Positions 54,238 to 64,000 are shown, numbered from the stretch's first letter. The stretch: DNA of 64,000 nucleotides from Terriglobus roseus (GCF_900105625.1 NZ_FNSD01000001.1:992001-1056000); one strand, 5' to 3'. Notes: generated by a model from the sequence alone, not told the origin. Translations and numbers: made by a program.

Positions 54238-55479
54238 TTACGAACGCGCTCTTGATGGGCGATAGGTCCATTCCGGCCGAATTGCCGTTGCGATGAGTGC
54301 CGCAACCAAGAAACCGCCGGTGGTTATAAACAGACCAAACGAAAGCCCATGCGTCTCTGCTAAACGACCGACAGTATAGGGCGCCGCCGCGCTGACGACG
54401 CGACCGAGGTTGTATGCAAAACCCATCGCGCGCCCTCGCAGGGCCGTTGGGAAGGCTTCACTGGCAATGACACTGAAGCCACTGAAATATCCGGACCCCC
54501 AGAAGCCTACCAAGGGCCCTAGAAACAGCAACATCGTTGGGGTCTTCGCAACGGCATACAGAGGCACGACCATCGCCGCAACCACCAGGAATGTGACGTA
54601 AACCCACTTCCGTCCGAAGCGGTCTGCGAGTGGACCAAAGCTGAGGTAGCCAAGAAAAGTCCCGACCTGCATCACGATCGTCCACGTGGAAGTATGGACA
54701 ACGTCGAGGCCGTGTCCTCCTCTCGAGACTGGCGCAGCGAGGAATGACGGGGCCCACGAGAAGAGACCCCACCAGGCAAAAAGACTGGCTGCGTTCATGC
54801 TGGTGATCACCAGGGTACGCAGCGCAAGTTTGCCTCGAAACAAGGCGCTCACAGGCACATCCACGGCTGGTTTCCAGTGCTCAGGCTCCTTCACCTTGCG
54901 GCGGATCCAGACGGTGACGAGCGCCGGCAGCAAACCTACAAGGAAGACTGCGCGCCAGCCGAAGTGAGGCATGATGACAGCCACGACGGCGGCAGCCAGT
55001 GCGTAGCCGATCGCCCAAGCGCTTTGCACCAATGCAAGCGCCTTGGCGCGATGCTGCTCCGGCCAGGTCTCCGCGACCAGTGCCGCCCCCGCAGCCCACT
55101 CTCCGCCCATACCGATCCCGAGCAGCAGGCGGCAGGCCGCTAATTGCGGCACAGTGTGAACGAAGGCGCAGAGGCCCGTACACACCGTATAGATCAGGAT
55201 GCTGAGCGAGAGGGCACGTGTGCGGCCGAGACGGTCCGCAACAAAACCAAACCCGATACCACCGGCCGCTGCAGCGATGAGCGTGAAGCTCATGATGAGA
55301 CCCGCTGTTGAGGAGCTCATATGCAGATCTTTCTGCGCGGCCGGGATCACCATGGAATACAACATGACATCCATGCTGTCGAGCATCCAGCCGATGCCCG
55401 CAGCCAGCAGGGCGTTGCGCCTCTCCGGATGACGAGCCATTCTCCAGAAGGAAGTGCTTACCGTTGTCGCGTCCGTCAT
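54238..55479 (-). CDS. MFS transporter (aromatic acid/sialic acid:H+ symporter-like)
   Basis: The 413-residue inner-membrane protein has 12 helices and classical MFS motifs: FVADRLGRTRAL after helix 2, LLLGIGMGGEWAAGAALVAE in helix 4, and FGPLADRFGRKW in the second half. It is most like the metabolite:H+ symporter group. It starts 13 bp after the M14 peptidase gene and is the last gene of the minus-strand operon. It may import amino acids or small acids released by the peptidase. The specificity is unproven. Confidence 0.9.
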   Translation of the reverse strand: MTDATTVSTSFWRMARHPERRNALLAAGIGWMLDSMDVMLYSMVIPAAQKDLHMSSSTAGLIMSFTLIAAAAGGIGFGFVADRLGRTRALSLSILIYTVCTGLCAFVHTVPQLAACRLLLGIGMGGEWAAGAALVAETWPEQHRAKALALVQSAWAIGYALAAAVVAVIMPHFGWRAVFLVGLLPALVTVWIRRKVKEPEHWKPAVDVPVSALFRGKLALRTLVITSMNAASLFAWWGLFSWAPSFLAAPVSRGGHGLDVVHTSTWTIVMQVGTFLGYLSFGPLADRFGRKWVYVTFLVVAAMVVPLYAVAKTPTMLLFLGPLVGFWGSGYFSGFSVIASEAFPTALRGRAMGFAYNLGRVVSAAAPYTVGRLAETHGLSFGLFITTGGFLVAALIATAIRPEWTYRPSRARS

Positions 55480-55492
55480 GCTGCTCCGTCTT

Positions 55493-58400
55493 CTAATGGT
55501 GCGTCGGTGATGGCTGCTGGGTCTGATTTGTGGGTGTTGCCGTAGTCAACGACTCGCCTGCAGTTCCGGTCGGGGCGGATGCTGGTGTGGCTGACCCTCC
55601 CGGAGGAACAGGCGCACTCGGAAGAGTACCAGCCGGCTTGCTGTCGGGCAGTACCGGGCGATCGCGGTTTACCTGCCACTGCACGCCGTCGAAGAACTCC
55701 TTCTGCGTCCGTTTGATCTTGAACTTCCCATCCGAAAGAAACTGCAGATGCGCGTGATCATAAGCCAGACCGGCGCCCGCGACCAGGTGCAGCCAAGGTC
55801 CACGTGCCGTTTCGTCCGGCGCTTCCGTATAACCATCGTCATACGTCACGTCGGGAAAGCGCGCGCTGAATGCAGAGGAGCGTGCTCCCGGCTGCTGGCC
55901 AACGACTGCCATATAGACCCGTACACCTTTGTAGATGGGCTGCTGGAACGCGCGTTGATCCCACTGCTGACCATAGCGGAAGTAACGTGCATTCATGCGC
56001 GAGTTCATATCGATCACGCCGGGAGCACGTCCCATGTTATCGACGATGTAATCCCGCAGAACGTAATTCACGGTCTTGCTCTGTGCATGTTCCGGATCAT
56101 TAAAGTAATAAAGGCTGGTGAACCATCCGCGCGGTGCCCACCACGCACGGCCTAGCTCTGCCCCATTGCGAGAGATAACCCATGCGGAATACTCAGAGAA
56201 TGGCTGTACCCATTCATGCGAGGGATACCCGTGGGGGTTCAGAAAGCCATCGGGCAACCACGCCTCCCACAACTGACGTCGCGTGCGAGACTCTGGATAA
56301 ATCGGATCCTGATCCCACAAGCCCGTGATCATATCGGCAGTAAGCGATGCGTGGTAACCCGCATGCAGCATGTTGTCGGGCGTGATCTTCGCCAGATCCA
56401 TGGCCAGTTCCGCGCCGTCAGGATTCGTCACCGGATGGATGACCACGTTCACCTTGTCCAGCGCTTTGCGCCTCGCCGGATCTAGCACAAGCTCTTCGGC
56501 GAGTTTCTGAATGTGACTGGTGCTGCTGACTTCATTCGCATGCTGACGGCCGGAGTAGACGATCGGCGCCTTCAGCGTTGTCTCCTTCGCAAGCGAACGG
56601 AGCGCAGAGGGGGTAGGCAGCATGATGTCCGCAGCCCAGATGTTGTTGCCAAGATAGCTGCGGCCCATCCAATACACATTGGCGCCGGGGAAGGTTGCGA
56701 GGCGCGCAAGCAGGTGTTGATTCTCTTCGAGGCCGATCGGCTGATCCCACTGGACATACGTTTTGTCCGCCTTCTGTTCCGCCGGCGTGAAGTCGGTAAT
56801 CTGCGGGCGGGCGTGTAGCGGCGCGATCACAGCGACCTGTGCCGTGACCACTTCCGGGCGCACGTGCTCGGCAGGATGAAGCTCAAGGGGTAGCGCGAAC
56901 TCGAAGTTCAGTTCTTTGATATGCGGATATGAGAGACGTGCGGTATACAAACCAGCTGCATGCATCTTCTGCAACCACGCCAGTTGGGCCTGCGCCTGTT
57001 CCGTACTCAGGACCGTATGCTCCAGCGAATCTTCGGTGACCTGGTTGCGCCACTCGTCGAATTTATCCTCGCGACTTGCCGCTTCCATGCCCCAGGTGAG
57101 TGAGTTCACCCCCTCAACGCCGCTTTGAACACTAGCAGCCAGCAGACGCGGATCTCCGGCGGCCAGCGGCGGCAGATCACGCTCCAGCACATTCTCCTTG
57201 CCGTCAGCGGTCCAGGCCAGTCTGACCTGCGGATGTGCGGCGTCCGTGCTGTAGAACTCCACACGAACATGCGGGTCTTTTCCTTCGTCCGAAAGATGCG
57301 CAACAGGCAGGATGCGGCCCATGTAGTCCATGATGCCGGTCGAGAAGGTGTTGCCGAAGATGTAGAAGGAGTTCTGTGTTGCAAACAGCAGGTCTTCCTG
57401 CAGGCCTTCCAGCGACGAGATTCGCTCCTGATCAAGACCGAGTGCGTAGTCCGGCTCACTCATGTGGAAGTCGACCTTAAGGGTGTCGAAGAGTGGCTGA
57501 TCCTCGATCTTTGGTTTGCCGTTGCTCTGCTGCAACACGCTGTGGATGACGCGGGGCAGGGTGACGTCCTGGTAGTGATCCCAGAACATCTCAACGTCTG
57601 TGGGTACGCGTTCCGTGGCGAGTTGCTTGCCATCGTCCGTGCTGAGAGTGACCCATCCGGTTTCGATGCCGACCTTCTCGTAGTTATTGAACTCTGAGGA
57701 GTAGGGGCGCTGATGAATGTATGCGGTGAAGTCACGGGTCAGGAATTCTTTGCCGTCTTTATCGAAGACATGGACGCGGTATGTGGGGCCTTGATCGCTC
57801 GCCAGTTTGCTGAACGTCACGCTGGTAAGCGGTATCTTCAGGTCCCGCGCGAGTATCTCGTCGACCGGATATAACTCCTGGATCCAGCGCTCTTCCGTGC
57901 GCATGGTCGATTCTTTTTTCGGGTCGCGATAGGGCGCGAACTCGATCGTCATCTTTGCGACGTGCTTTCCAGCCAATGCGGGTTCGATCGAATCCACCAG
58001 CCAGCTATAGCCCTGCTTATAGGCAGAGAGAACCTCAACGCGCGCGTCCTTGACTCCGGCCGCGTGCAACGTCTCGCTCAACCGTGTTGCGAGAGCCCTA
58101 CGTTGAGCCGGGCTTTCACTGACACCGGCCTGTACCAGAACAGATTGACCGGCGGGGACGCTGGCGGCAAGCTTCTGTGCCGTCTCCAGCATGCGTTTTC
58201 CTTCCCATACGAAGGACAGGTCTTCAGCTAACGTCGGACTCGCCTGCTGGAACGGCTTCACCTCGGACTGCAAATGCTGCGGCACCTCGCCCTCGCAGCA
58301 CTTCACACCAGCATGCTTCGCCGCTGTGGCCACTTCGATCTTCGTTGTTCCCAAACGTTCAGCGAGCATCTTCTGAACGAAGTCATGCAGGCCGGGGTCG

Positions 58401-59968
58401 ACTTCATCCACATCCACTTCGGCGCGGACAGTTGCCAGCCCTTTCGGATGATCTTTCGCGAGCTTCGCGCTCCATTGATCCAGGTGGTACAGCGCGGCCG
58501 CCGCCTGGCCGACGTCGGAACGCTGTCCAAAGAAATGCCGCAGATCATCGCGCACCTCCTCGACAGACGCGTAGCGCTTATCCGCCTCCCACACATACGG
58601 AAGATGTTCGGCAGCGTAAGTGAGCGCTGCGGTTGCGCCTGCAGCATCGCCCCGTACCAGTAAGGCGTCGGCCTTGTCTGCACCGTGCTCCACAACACGC
58701 AGTTCTCCTTCGCCGGCGCTCATCGGTGGTAATGCCTTACCAGCACCCGGCTGCATCTTGTCCAGGTCGGCGTTCGGCTTTGCCATCATGAGATCGCGGA
58801 GATGATCAGCGGCGGGGGAACCCTCTGCGATGACGGGCGTCCCCTGGATCTGCGATTGCGAAACACCCGATTCCGGCATGGCGAGCGGCAGCGTAATGCC
58901 CACTGTCTCAAGTCCGATGCGGGCTGCAAGATTCGCCATCGCGATGCCCTGCTCCCCTGCAGGAACATAGAGCTTTGCAGCGGTGCCGGATGGAACTGGC
59001 TTCTTTGCGCTGCCTGTGAGCAGACCTTTCACGGTATACAGTCGCGCCAGGTCAAGCGATCGTGAGTCACCGTTCCCTTCCGGCATCGCGGGCAGTGCGG
59101 CGGCTCGCTGAGCTGCAGAGCCATTCAACGACAGGCGAGACTCTCCCGTCAGTATCTGCACTTCGCGAACGGCGCCCAAGGATACTGGCGTTCCCTCTTC
59201 CGGCTTCAGCATGCCCGGCAGTGACGCGGCATCGACGGTGCCGTTCATGTGCAGAATGGCTCGCCGCACGCCGCCGTTGTTCGCGGTGAAGACCAGGGCT
59301 GTCAATTGCGCAGTCGCCTTGCTCTTTGCCTTTGTGAGTGCGGCATTGATGTTTTTCGCCGTGATGGAAATCTTCTCGCCCGGAATCGACCACAAAAACG
59401 GCGCGCGTTCCGCGTAGGCGTTGGCTGCATTCATCAGTCCAACAGGATCAGGTCCTATAACAGCGATGCCGCCGTCGATCGCGACGACTGCACCATCACC
59501 GAGCGCCAGAGTAGCGGACACGGCGCGAACGGCTGCTGCGGAGGCTGCAGGTACGGCCGCCTCACCCACCCAGATGCTGGGCGCATTCGTTGAACAACCT
59601 TTCACTGCCTGTGGACTTCCCTGCACCACGATCGGCAGCGAGAGTGCCGAGGTCTCGTAACCGATGCGTGCCGCGATGTTGGCTGCGGCTGTGTTCTCCG
59701 CTGCACTCGGCGTTGCGGGCACGACGACGTGGCCACACACGGCGTCGGCGATCTTGTCACCATTGGTGTCCTGCAGCAGCATTCCCAGTTGCCAGGGGTT
59801 CTCAAGGAAGCTTTCCTTCTCTAGGACCGTTTCGCTTGCAGGGGCCGCAGGAGCAACTGCAGCGGGAGGCTTCACTGGCTGCTGCGTCTTCTTCTGTGCT
59901 CGAGACGATGACGTGGAAGTGCCGGCGAGCAGCAGGGTGCATGCAAGAGAAATCGAAAGCGTCTTCAT
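55493..59968 (-). CDS. Very large secreted M14-type metallopeptidase
   Basis: The 1491-residue protein has a signal peptide (LSISLACTLLLAGTSTSSS). The C-terminal third is an M14 zinc carboxypeptidase domain. HxxE is in GRQHANEV (about 1143-1146), a substrate-site motif HPVTNPDGAE is near 1178, and a probable third ligand lies in NPHGYPSHE near 1250. The first 1090 residues contain two related modules (AANIAARIGYETSALSLP and MANLAARIGLETVGITLP) of unknown function. A Pro/Thr-rich tail ends the protein. ATG 59968 is chosen because of GAGGACAG and the signal peptide; it overlaps the DUF2891 stop (ATGA). Confidence 0.85.
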   Translation of the reverse strand: MKTLSISLACTLLLAGTSTSSSRAQKKTQQPVKPPAAVAPAAPASETVLEKESFLENPWQLGMLLQDTNGDKIADAVCGHVVVPATPSAAENTAAANIAARIGYETSALSLPIVVQGSPQAVKGCSTNAPSIWVGEAAVPAASAAAVRAVSATLALGDGAVVAIDGGIAVIGPDPVGLMNAANAYAERAPFLWSIPGEKISITAKNINAALTKAKSKATAQLTALVFTANNGGVRRAILHMNGTVDAASLPGMLKPEEGTPVSLGAVREVQILTGESRLSLNGSAAQRAAALPAMPEGNGDSRSLDLARLYTVKGLLTGSAKKPVPSGTAAKLYVPAGEQGIAMANLAARIGLETVGITLPLAMPESGVSQSQIQGTPVIAEGSPAADHLRDLMMAKPNADLDKMQPGAGKALPPMSAGEGELRVVEHGADKADALLVRGDAAGATAALTYAAEHLPYVWEADKRYASVEEVRDDLRHFFGQRSDVGQAAAALYHLDQWSAKLAKDHPKGLATVRAEVDVDEVDPGLHDFVQKMLAERLGTTKIEVATAAKHAGVKCCEGEVPQHLQSEVKPFQQASPTLAEDLSFVWEGKRMLETAQKLAASVPAGQSVLVQAGVSESPAQRRALATRLSETLHAAGVKDARVEVLSAYKQGYSWLVDSIEPALAGKHVAKMTIEFAPYRDPKKESTMRTEERWIQELYPVDEILARDLKIPLTSVTFSKLASDQGPTYRVHVFDKDGKEFLTRDFTAYIHQRPYSSEFNNYEKVGIETGWVTLSTDDGKQLATERVPTDVEMFWDHYQDVTLPRVIHSVLQQSNGKPKIEDQPLFDTLKVDFHMSEPDYALGLDQERISSLEGLQEDLLFATQNSFYIFGNTFSTGIMDYMGRILPVAHLSDEGKDPHVRVEFYSTDAAHPQVRLAWTADGKENVLERDLPPLAAGDPRLLAASVQSGVEGVNSLTWGMEAASREDKFDEWRNQVTEDSLEHTVLSTEQAQAQLAWLQKMHAAGLYTARLSYPHIKELNFEFALPLELHPAEHVRPEVVTAQVAVIAPLHARPQITDFTPAEQKADKTYVQWDQPIGLEENQHLLARLATFPGANVYWMGRSYLGNNIWAADIMLPTPSALRSLAKETTLKAPIVYSGRQHANEVSSTSHIQKLAEELVLDPARRKALDKVNVVIHPVTNPDGAELAMDLAKITPDNMLHAGYHASLTADMITGLWDQDPIYPESRTRRQLWEAWLPDGFLNPHGYPSHEWVQPFSEYSAWVISRNGAELGRAWWAPRGWFTSLYYFNDPEHAQSKTVNYVLRDYIVDNMGRAPGVIDMNSRMNARYFRYGQQWDQRAFQQPIYKGVRVYMAVVGQQPGARSSAFSARFPDVTYDDGYTEAPDETARGPWLHLVAGAGLAYDHAHLQFLSDGKFKIKRTQKEFFDGVQWQVNRDRPVLPDSKPAGTLPSAPVPPGGSATPASAPTGTAGESLTTATPTNQTQQPSPTHH

Positions 59969-61218
59969 CGAGAGCTGTCCTCGTTGGAAGGTTTGATCTT
60001 GGGTACCGGTGGAAGAGGGGTGGCAGGGCCTACGGGTTGTGCTGGAACGTGACGCGCCGCACGCAGGTAGAGAACGGCGTACGTCCCAAGCCAATGCGAA
60101 CCCAGGTAGCCTGCATCCGGCAGTCCCTTCATGCCCTGCGAGGCATTGATGGTGGCAAGCTGCCTTAAGACAGGAACCCGTGGGTCGTTCGCAGGTAGCG
60201 CATCTGCAATCTCGATCATTGCGTACGCGCGAGCGAAGGCAAGACCGATCAGATGAGACTTGCCCGCAAACTCCTCTTTGTCCGTGAGCTTTGATACATC
60301 GAAAGGCTTCGCCAGCGTCTGAAACTCTGCCGCGTCGAATGGCACAAGAAAATCAGCGAGCCACTGCGGATACTCCTCATGCGTCAGGACGCGGCTCATC
60401 AACTGGGCCTCTACCAGGCATGGCGACAGGAACTCGGTGCCGCCCGGCTCAAAGGCCGTCGGGCAATCGTGATCGGCAGCGAAGAGGCGCTTCGCATTCC
60501 GGTCGACGGACGTCTGCAGCTTGTCGTTCGGCACCGCGTGCAACGCATCCAGTACCAGCAGCATGGACATCGCGGTATTAGGATGAACGCCCGCACGAGA
60601 TGCCACCGGCAGCGCGTCATAGTACGCGATGAGCTTGCCCGCGAAGAACTCCTGCAACGGCTGTAGATTCGTCGCAAGTTTTGCCGCCTCGGGGTCATTC
60701 CAGGTGCGCAGTTCCGCGTGCAACTTCAGCAACCATGCGTAGCCATAGGGCTTTTCGAACTGCTTCGCCTGCTTGAAGAACTGAAGCTCCCCGGCAATAT
60801 TCTTTTCTCCCAGATGATCGACCAGCCTCTCCTGCATCAACCGCCGCAGTGGTAGATCCGGGTAGTCCTTCGAGAGCGCCACCATCATCCACGTGCTGTT
60901 TACCGCTGAGTGCCAGTCGTAACAGCCGAAGAAGGCATGCGTCTTGTCATATTCCGTTGCCAGCTCGGGCCGCTGGCTATAACTCCACAAATACTGCGAA
61001 CCCTCGGGTGCGGGCTGGGGATGATCCAGGCACGCAAGCGGCCATGCGGAAAGTGCGGTCGCCTGCTCCAGCCCGAACACTGGCATAGTCACAGTGGGGA
61101 GCGTCTTGCTGTACTTCGCGAGTCTCTTCGCATCTGGCGTGCGGTGCTGTGCTTGTATCCATCGCGGGCCTGCACACAGCACCAGGGCTGCAGCAAGGAA
61201 TATTCGGCGTGCTGTCAT
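59965..61218 (-). CDS. DUF2891 family exported protein
   Basis: The 417-residue protein has a signal peptide (IFLAAALVLCAGPRWIQA). The DUF2891 segments are FFGCYDWHSAVNSTWMM, AFEPGGTEFLSPCL and YLGSHWLGTYAVLYL. The helical repeat pattern suggests an alpha/alpha toroid as in many glycan-active enzymes, but no reaction has been established to my knowledge. It is flanked by a TonB receptor and the M14 peptidase and is coupled to the latter by a 4-bp overlap. TAGGA precedes ATG 61218. Confidence 0.88.
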   Translation of the reverse strand: MTARRIFLAAALVLCAGPRWIQAQHRTPDAKRLAKYSKTLPTVTMPVFGLEQATALSAWPLACLDHPQPAPEGSQYLWSYSQRPELATEYDKTHAFFGCYDWHSAVNSTWMMVALSKDYPDLPLRRLMQERLVDHLGEKNIAGELQFFKQAKQFEKPYGYAWLLKLHAELRTWNDPEAAKLATNLQPLQEFFAGKLIAYYDALPVASRAGVHPNTAMSMLLVLDALHAVPNDKLQTSVDRNAKRLFAADHDCPTAFEPGGTEFLSPCLVEAQLMSRVLTHEEYPQWLADFLVPFDAAEFQTLAKPFDVSKLTDKEEFAGKSHLIGLAFARAYAMIEIADALPANDPRVPVLRQLATINASQGMKGLPDAGYLGSHWLGTYAVLYLRAARHVPAQPVGPATPLPPVPKIKPSNEDSSR

Positions 61219-61238
61219 GTTTTTCCTACCCAGGCAGA

Positions 61239-61269
61239 GAGAGCCTTGTCCGCGCGGGACAAGGCTCTC
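61239..61269 (-). terminator. Strong hairpin after the third TonB receptor gene
   Basis: A perfect 13-bp stem (GAGAGCCTTGTCC / GGACAAGGCTCTC) with a 5-nt loop lies 9 bp past the receptor stop and about 20 bp before the DUF2891 start. There is no U-tract. It may partly terminate or stabilise the receptor mRNA. Confidence 0.65.
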
Positions 61270-61278
61270 GGGTTCGGC

Positions 61279-64000
61279 TTAGAAGATGAAGCGCGCCGCG
61301 AGCTCACCCTGTTGACGATTGTTCGAATCGGAGGCTCGCCCAAACTGAGCGGAAGTCACCGTTGTGGTGATACTGCTGCCCAGGTAGTTATTCGTGCCGA
61401 ACAGGTTGAAGCCCTGCCCATACACTTCAAGGTTCATGCTTTCGTGCAGATGGAACGTCCGCAGCAACCGGAAGTCAAACGTCTTGTAGTTGCTGTTCTG
61501 CATGGTGGATGGGTCGATCGCAGCAAGTCCGCGCGTTGCGCGATAAGCGTTGATCGCACCGAAATCTACGTTGCGCGCCACCTGATTCCGCGTGGTTCCA
61601 GGAACGTATTGCGACACGGCATCCGCGTTGCTCAAACCGCTGTACGCGCTGAACGGCTGTGACGAACGCAACGTCAGGATGCCGCTTCCCACGAAGCCCC
61701 AGGGAAGTTGGACCGCACCGCTGGCAACCAGCGCATGACGGCGATCATTCGATCCCGGGCCCCAGTCCTGATTCAGGTTGAGCGGGTTTGTTACCGTCGC
61801 CTGCGGATTGTTGTCGCGGGTCGATTGCAGCGTGTAGGCGATCGTGTACATATAACGCTTCGCCAGGCGCTTATCCACACGCACAAACAATGCCTTGTAC
61901 TTCGAGGCGGCGATGGGCGCTCGCAGATTGATGATGTTCCATCCCGCTACGGGCCGCGCCGTGCCTGTCGTTGGGAAGTTCAGATCAATGGTGCGGTAGT
62001 CATGCAGGCTGTAGCTGTAAAGGCCATCCACGTTGATGGAAAGGTTGTTGTTGATCTGTCGTGAGTAGCCCGCCGAGTACTGCTGTGCGTAAGGATTCTG
62101 GAAATTCGGCGCCATGAAGCTGACCGTCGGCTTGTTCGTGGTGCAGAACTGCGCCGCCGTTCGACCGCCGAAAGGGTCGGGGTAGTTCGGGTTGCTGATG
62201 GAGATGGAGCAGCTCAGGAGGTTCCGGGCTTCCGAGAAATTCTGCAACGTCTGAATGTTGTTGTAGTAGATTCCGTAGCCAGCACGGACCACGTCGCGGG
62301 ACTTCCCTGTGATGTCCCACACAAAGCCGATGCGCGGAGCGAAGTTGTTGCTATCTCCGCGAGCTTTGTTGTTATTGATGAACGGGATTGCAGCCTGCGC
62401 AGCGGTGTAGTTCAGGTGCTCGTTGAATGATCCGAATTGACGCTCCCACCGAAGTCCCAGGTTGATCGTAAAGCGGCGGGAAAACTTCCACTCGTCCTCT
62501 GCGTATAAGCCGAGCGGCGTGGTTGGGATCTTGGTCGAAAGGAATGGGATGGTCTGCGTGTAAGACGTGGGGTTCCGCAGAGCCGCGATCGTCGCTGCAT
62601 TTTTCGGATCGAAGGCCTGGTCCGTCGCGAAGGTCCACGTTCCGTTGTAGTTGCTCGCGGAACCATCCGTGAAGGGGATGTAACTGAGATCGAAGCCCGT
62701 CTTAAAGGTGTGTTGTCCACGAACATAGGACACGCTGTCCAGTAACTGGAAGCGACGTTCGACGCCTGTGTCTGCGTACCCGAATCCGTAGCTGAAGGTC
62801 GGGAAGACATACGAGGTCTGCAGACTGGTGAGCACCTGCTGCGAGTAGTTGCCAGGATCGGTGGGGATCGGCGCATTCGGCGGCCCGAGTTGGTACGAGG
62901 CATAGGCGTACTGGAAACGAAGATCATTCACCAGCCGCGGCGACAGGGTGTAGGTATGCCCCACCACGATGGACTGACGCGGAATCTGTCCGTTGTAGCA
63001 GTTGCGAACTGTTCGACCACCGCAACCCTGGTAGCTGAGCAAGTTCCACTCCTGCGCATAACGCACAAACATCGACTGACGATCGGTCAGGATGTGATCG
63101 ACACGTCCCGTCAGCATCTGGTCGTGACTTGGCTTATCGAAGATGCCGTCATTCGCGGCATACAACGCAGAGCCAGTGGCGATGGTGTACGTCTCCCGCG
63201 TCTGTGTCCGTTCGAAAGCCGCGTAGAAGTGGGTACGGTCTTTCAGAATAGGCCCGCCAATGTCCGCACCAAATTGATTCCGATTGAAGTCGGGGTTGGT
63301 GGTCTGGTTGTACTTGGGCACATTGATGAACTTGTTGCGGAAGAGTTCGAAGCCTTCGCCATGAAAGCGGTTCGTTCCACTCTTTGTCGCAACCGAGATC
63401 AGGCCGCCCATCGACAAACCATACTCCGCCGGATACTGCGTGATATTCACCTTGAATTCCTGCACGCCGCCCTGCGGAAAGTTCTGACGAGGCTCGCCCA
63501 TCTCCGCGAAGACATTCGAGACACCATCCACGACAAAGCCATTGGTGTAATAACCAGATCCGCCGCCAATCTGCACGTTGTTATAGAACGAGCGCGAACC
63601 ATCCTGGCTGGTGCCTGGAACAAGCAGAGCAAGATTCAGATACTGACGGGTGTTGACCGGCAGCTTGTCGATCTCTTCCTGGGTGACAACGCCACCAACC
63701 GAATTGCTTTCCGTATTGATCTGCGGCGAATAACCGTCGACCTGCACCGTCTCCGAAGCGCTGCCCGCCACCAGCGTCACGTCCTGCGTGAGATGGCCAT
63801 CGAGGTTGATGATCAGATTCGCGACGTTGGTCGACGTAAAACCCGGTGCAGAGACCTCGAGACGGTAGCGCCCTGGCTGTACCTGTTGGAAGCGGTAGTT
63901 ACCCTCTCCAGAGCTGACCAGCTTGCTGCTGACACCCGTGTCGGTATTGACCAGCGTGATCGCTGCACTCGGAATATTTGCTCCGGAAGCATCGTGCACT
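61279..64000 (-). CDS. TonB-dependent receptor with carboxypeptidase-regulatory-like domain (third, N-terminus outside window)
   Basis: The frame is open to the window edge, so the signal peptide and start are missing; about 907 residues are visible. The fragment begins inside the regulatory-like domain (DASGANIPSAAITLVNTDTG). A plug follows (QIGGGSGYYTNGFVVDGVSNV), then a barrel ending in Phe (GELAARFIF). The first in-window codon is GTG for an internal Val, not a start. It heads the operon with DUF2891, M14 peptidase and MFS genes, so the imported ligand is probably a peptide or peptide-linked compound. Confidence 0.9.
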   Translation of the reverse strand, partial: VHDASGANIPSAAITLVNTDTGVSSKLVSSGEGNYRFQQVQPGRYRLEVSAPGFTSTNVANLIINLDGHLTQDVTLVAGSASETVQVDGYSPQINTESNSVGGVVTQEEIDKLPVNTRQYLNLALLVPGTSQDGSRSFYNNVQIGGGSGYYTNGFVVDGVSNVFAEMGEPRQNFPQGGVQEFKVNITQYPAEYGLSMGGLISVATKSGTNRFHGEGFELFRNKFINVPKYNQTTNPDFNRNQFGADIGGPILKDRTHFYAAFERTQTRETYTIATGSALYAANDGIFDKPSHDQMLTGRVDHILTDRQSMFVRYAQEWNLLSYQGCGGRTVRNCYNGQIPRQSIVVGHTYTLSPRLVNDLRFQYAYASYQLGPPNAPIPTDPGNYSQQVLTSLQTSYVFPTFSYGFGYADTGVERRFQLLDSVSYVRGQHTFKTGFDLSYIPFTDGSASNYNGTWTFATDQAFDPKNAATIAALRNPTSYTQTIPFLSTKIPTTPLGLYAEDEWKFSRRFTINLGLRWERQFGSFNEHLNYTAAQAAIPFINNNKARGDSNNFAPRIGFVWDITGKSRDVVRAGYGIYYNNIQTLQNFSEARNLLSCSISISNPNYPDPFGGRTAAQFCTTNKPTVSFMAPNFQNPYAQQYSAGYSRQINNNLSINVDGLYSYSLHDYRTIDLNFPTTGTARPVAGWNIINLRAPIAASKYKALFVRVDKRLAKRYMYTIAYTLQSTRDNNPQATVTNPLNLNQDWGPGSNDRRHALVASGAVQLPWGFVGSGILTLRSSQPFSAYSGLSNADAVSQYVPGTTRNQVARNVDFGAINAYRATRGLAAIDPSTMQNSNYKTFDFRLLRTFHLHESMNLEVYGQGFNLFGTNNYLGSSITTTVTSAQFGRASDSNNRQQGELAARFIF

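Noticed and set aside
61279-63999. GTG at 63997-63999 as the start of the third TonB receptor
   Set aside because: It encodes an internal Val within the regulatory-like domain; the real start is outside the window.

Overview
The window looks like the chromosome of an acidobacterium of class Terriglobia (Acidobacteriaceae type, e.g. Terriglobus, Granulicella or Edaphobacter relatives). The reasons are a moderately high GC content; three very large TonB-dependent receptors with an N-terminal carboxypeptidase-regulatory-like domain; a membrane-anchored winged-helix protein of a type I know mainly from Acidobacteria; a GH79 enzyme whose catalytic glutamate spacing matches the Acidobacterium capsulatum enzyme; and many secreted glycan-active proteins. 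No rRNA, tRNA, CRISPR array or insertion sequence was seen.

Layout. 1-7.6 kb: the 3' part of an alaA-type aminotransferase, a two-subunit molybdenum hydroxylase (IorA/IorB type), and, convergent to it, a MacA/MacB-type efflux system. 8.2-11.8 kb: a Tat-exported TIM-barrel isomerase followed by a three-haem cytochrome c translationally coupled to a PQQ-type dehydrogenase. 12-15 kb: a secreted FG-GAP plus double L-type-lectin protein, then about 1 kb with no recognisable gene. 15.9-17.5 kb: a short-chain dehydrogenase and a TetR regulator. 17.6-44.3 kb: a large glycan-utilisation region. On the minus strand it reads TonB receptor, frameshifted heparinase II/III-like lyase, Gfo/Idh/MocA oxidoreductase, MFS transporter, nagB, nagA, a SIS-domain isomerase/deaminase and an M20 deacylase. 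Divergently it reads an IclR regulator and a GH9 enzyme, then a second operon with an epimerase-like protein, a DapA-family aldolase, a nitrilase-family amidase, a second Gfo/Idh/MocA enzyme, a GH92 mannosidase, a Tat-exported GH94-like protein and an APC permease.

The strongest new signal is a 37-bp inverted repeat. It occurs just downstream of the -10 of two TTGACA promoters: the TonB-receptor promoter and the promoter of the second operon. This ties both arms of the region to the IclR protein encoded between them. I infer one regulon for import and breakdown of an amino-sugar- and probably uronic-acid-containing polysaccharide. The lyase gene appears broken by one missing base.

44.4-54.0 kb: a membrane winged-helix regulator, a GH79 beta-glucuronidase, a double pectate-lyase-3/beta-propeller protein and a TonB receptor. 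A shared 17-bp palindrome lies before the GH79 gene and before the receptor. 54.2-64 kb (minus strand): a TonB receptor cut by the window edge, a DUF2891 protein, a very large M14-type metallopeptidase and an MFS transporter, apparently one operon for peptide or glycopeptide use.
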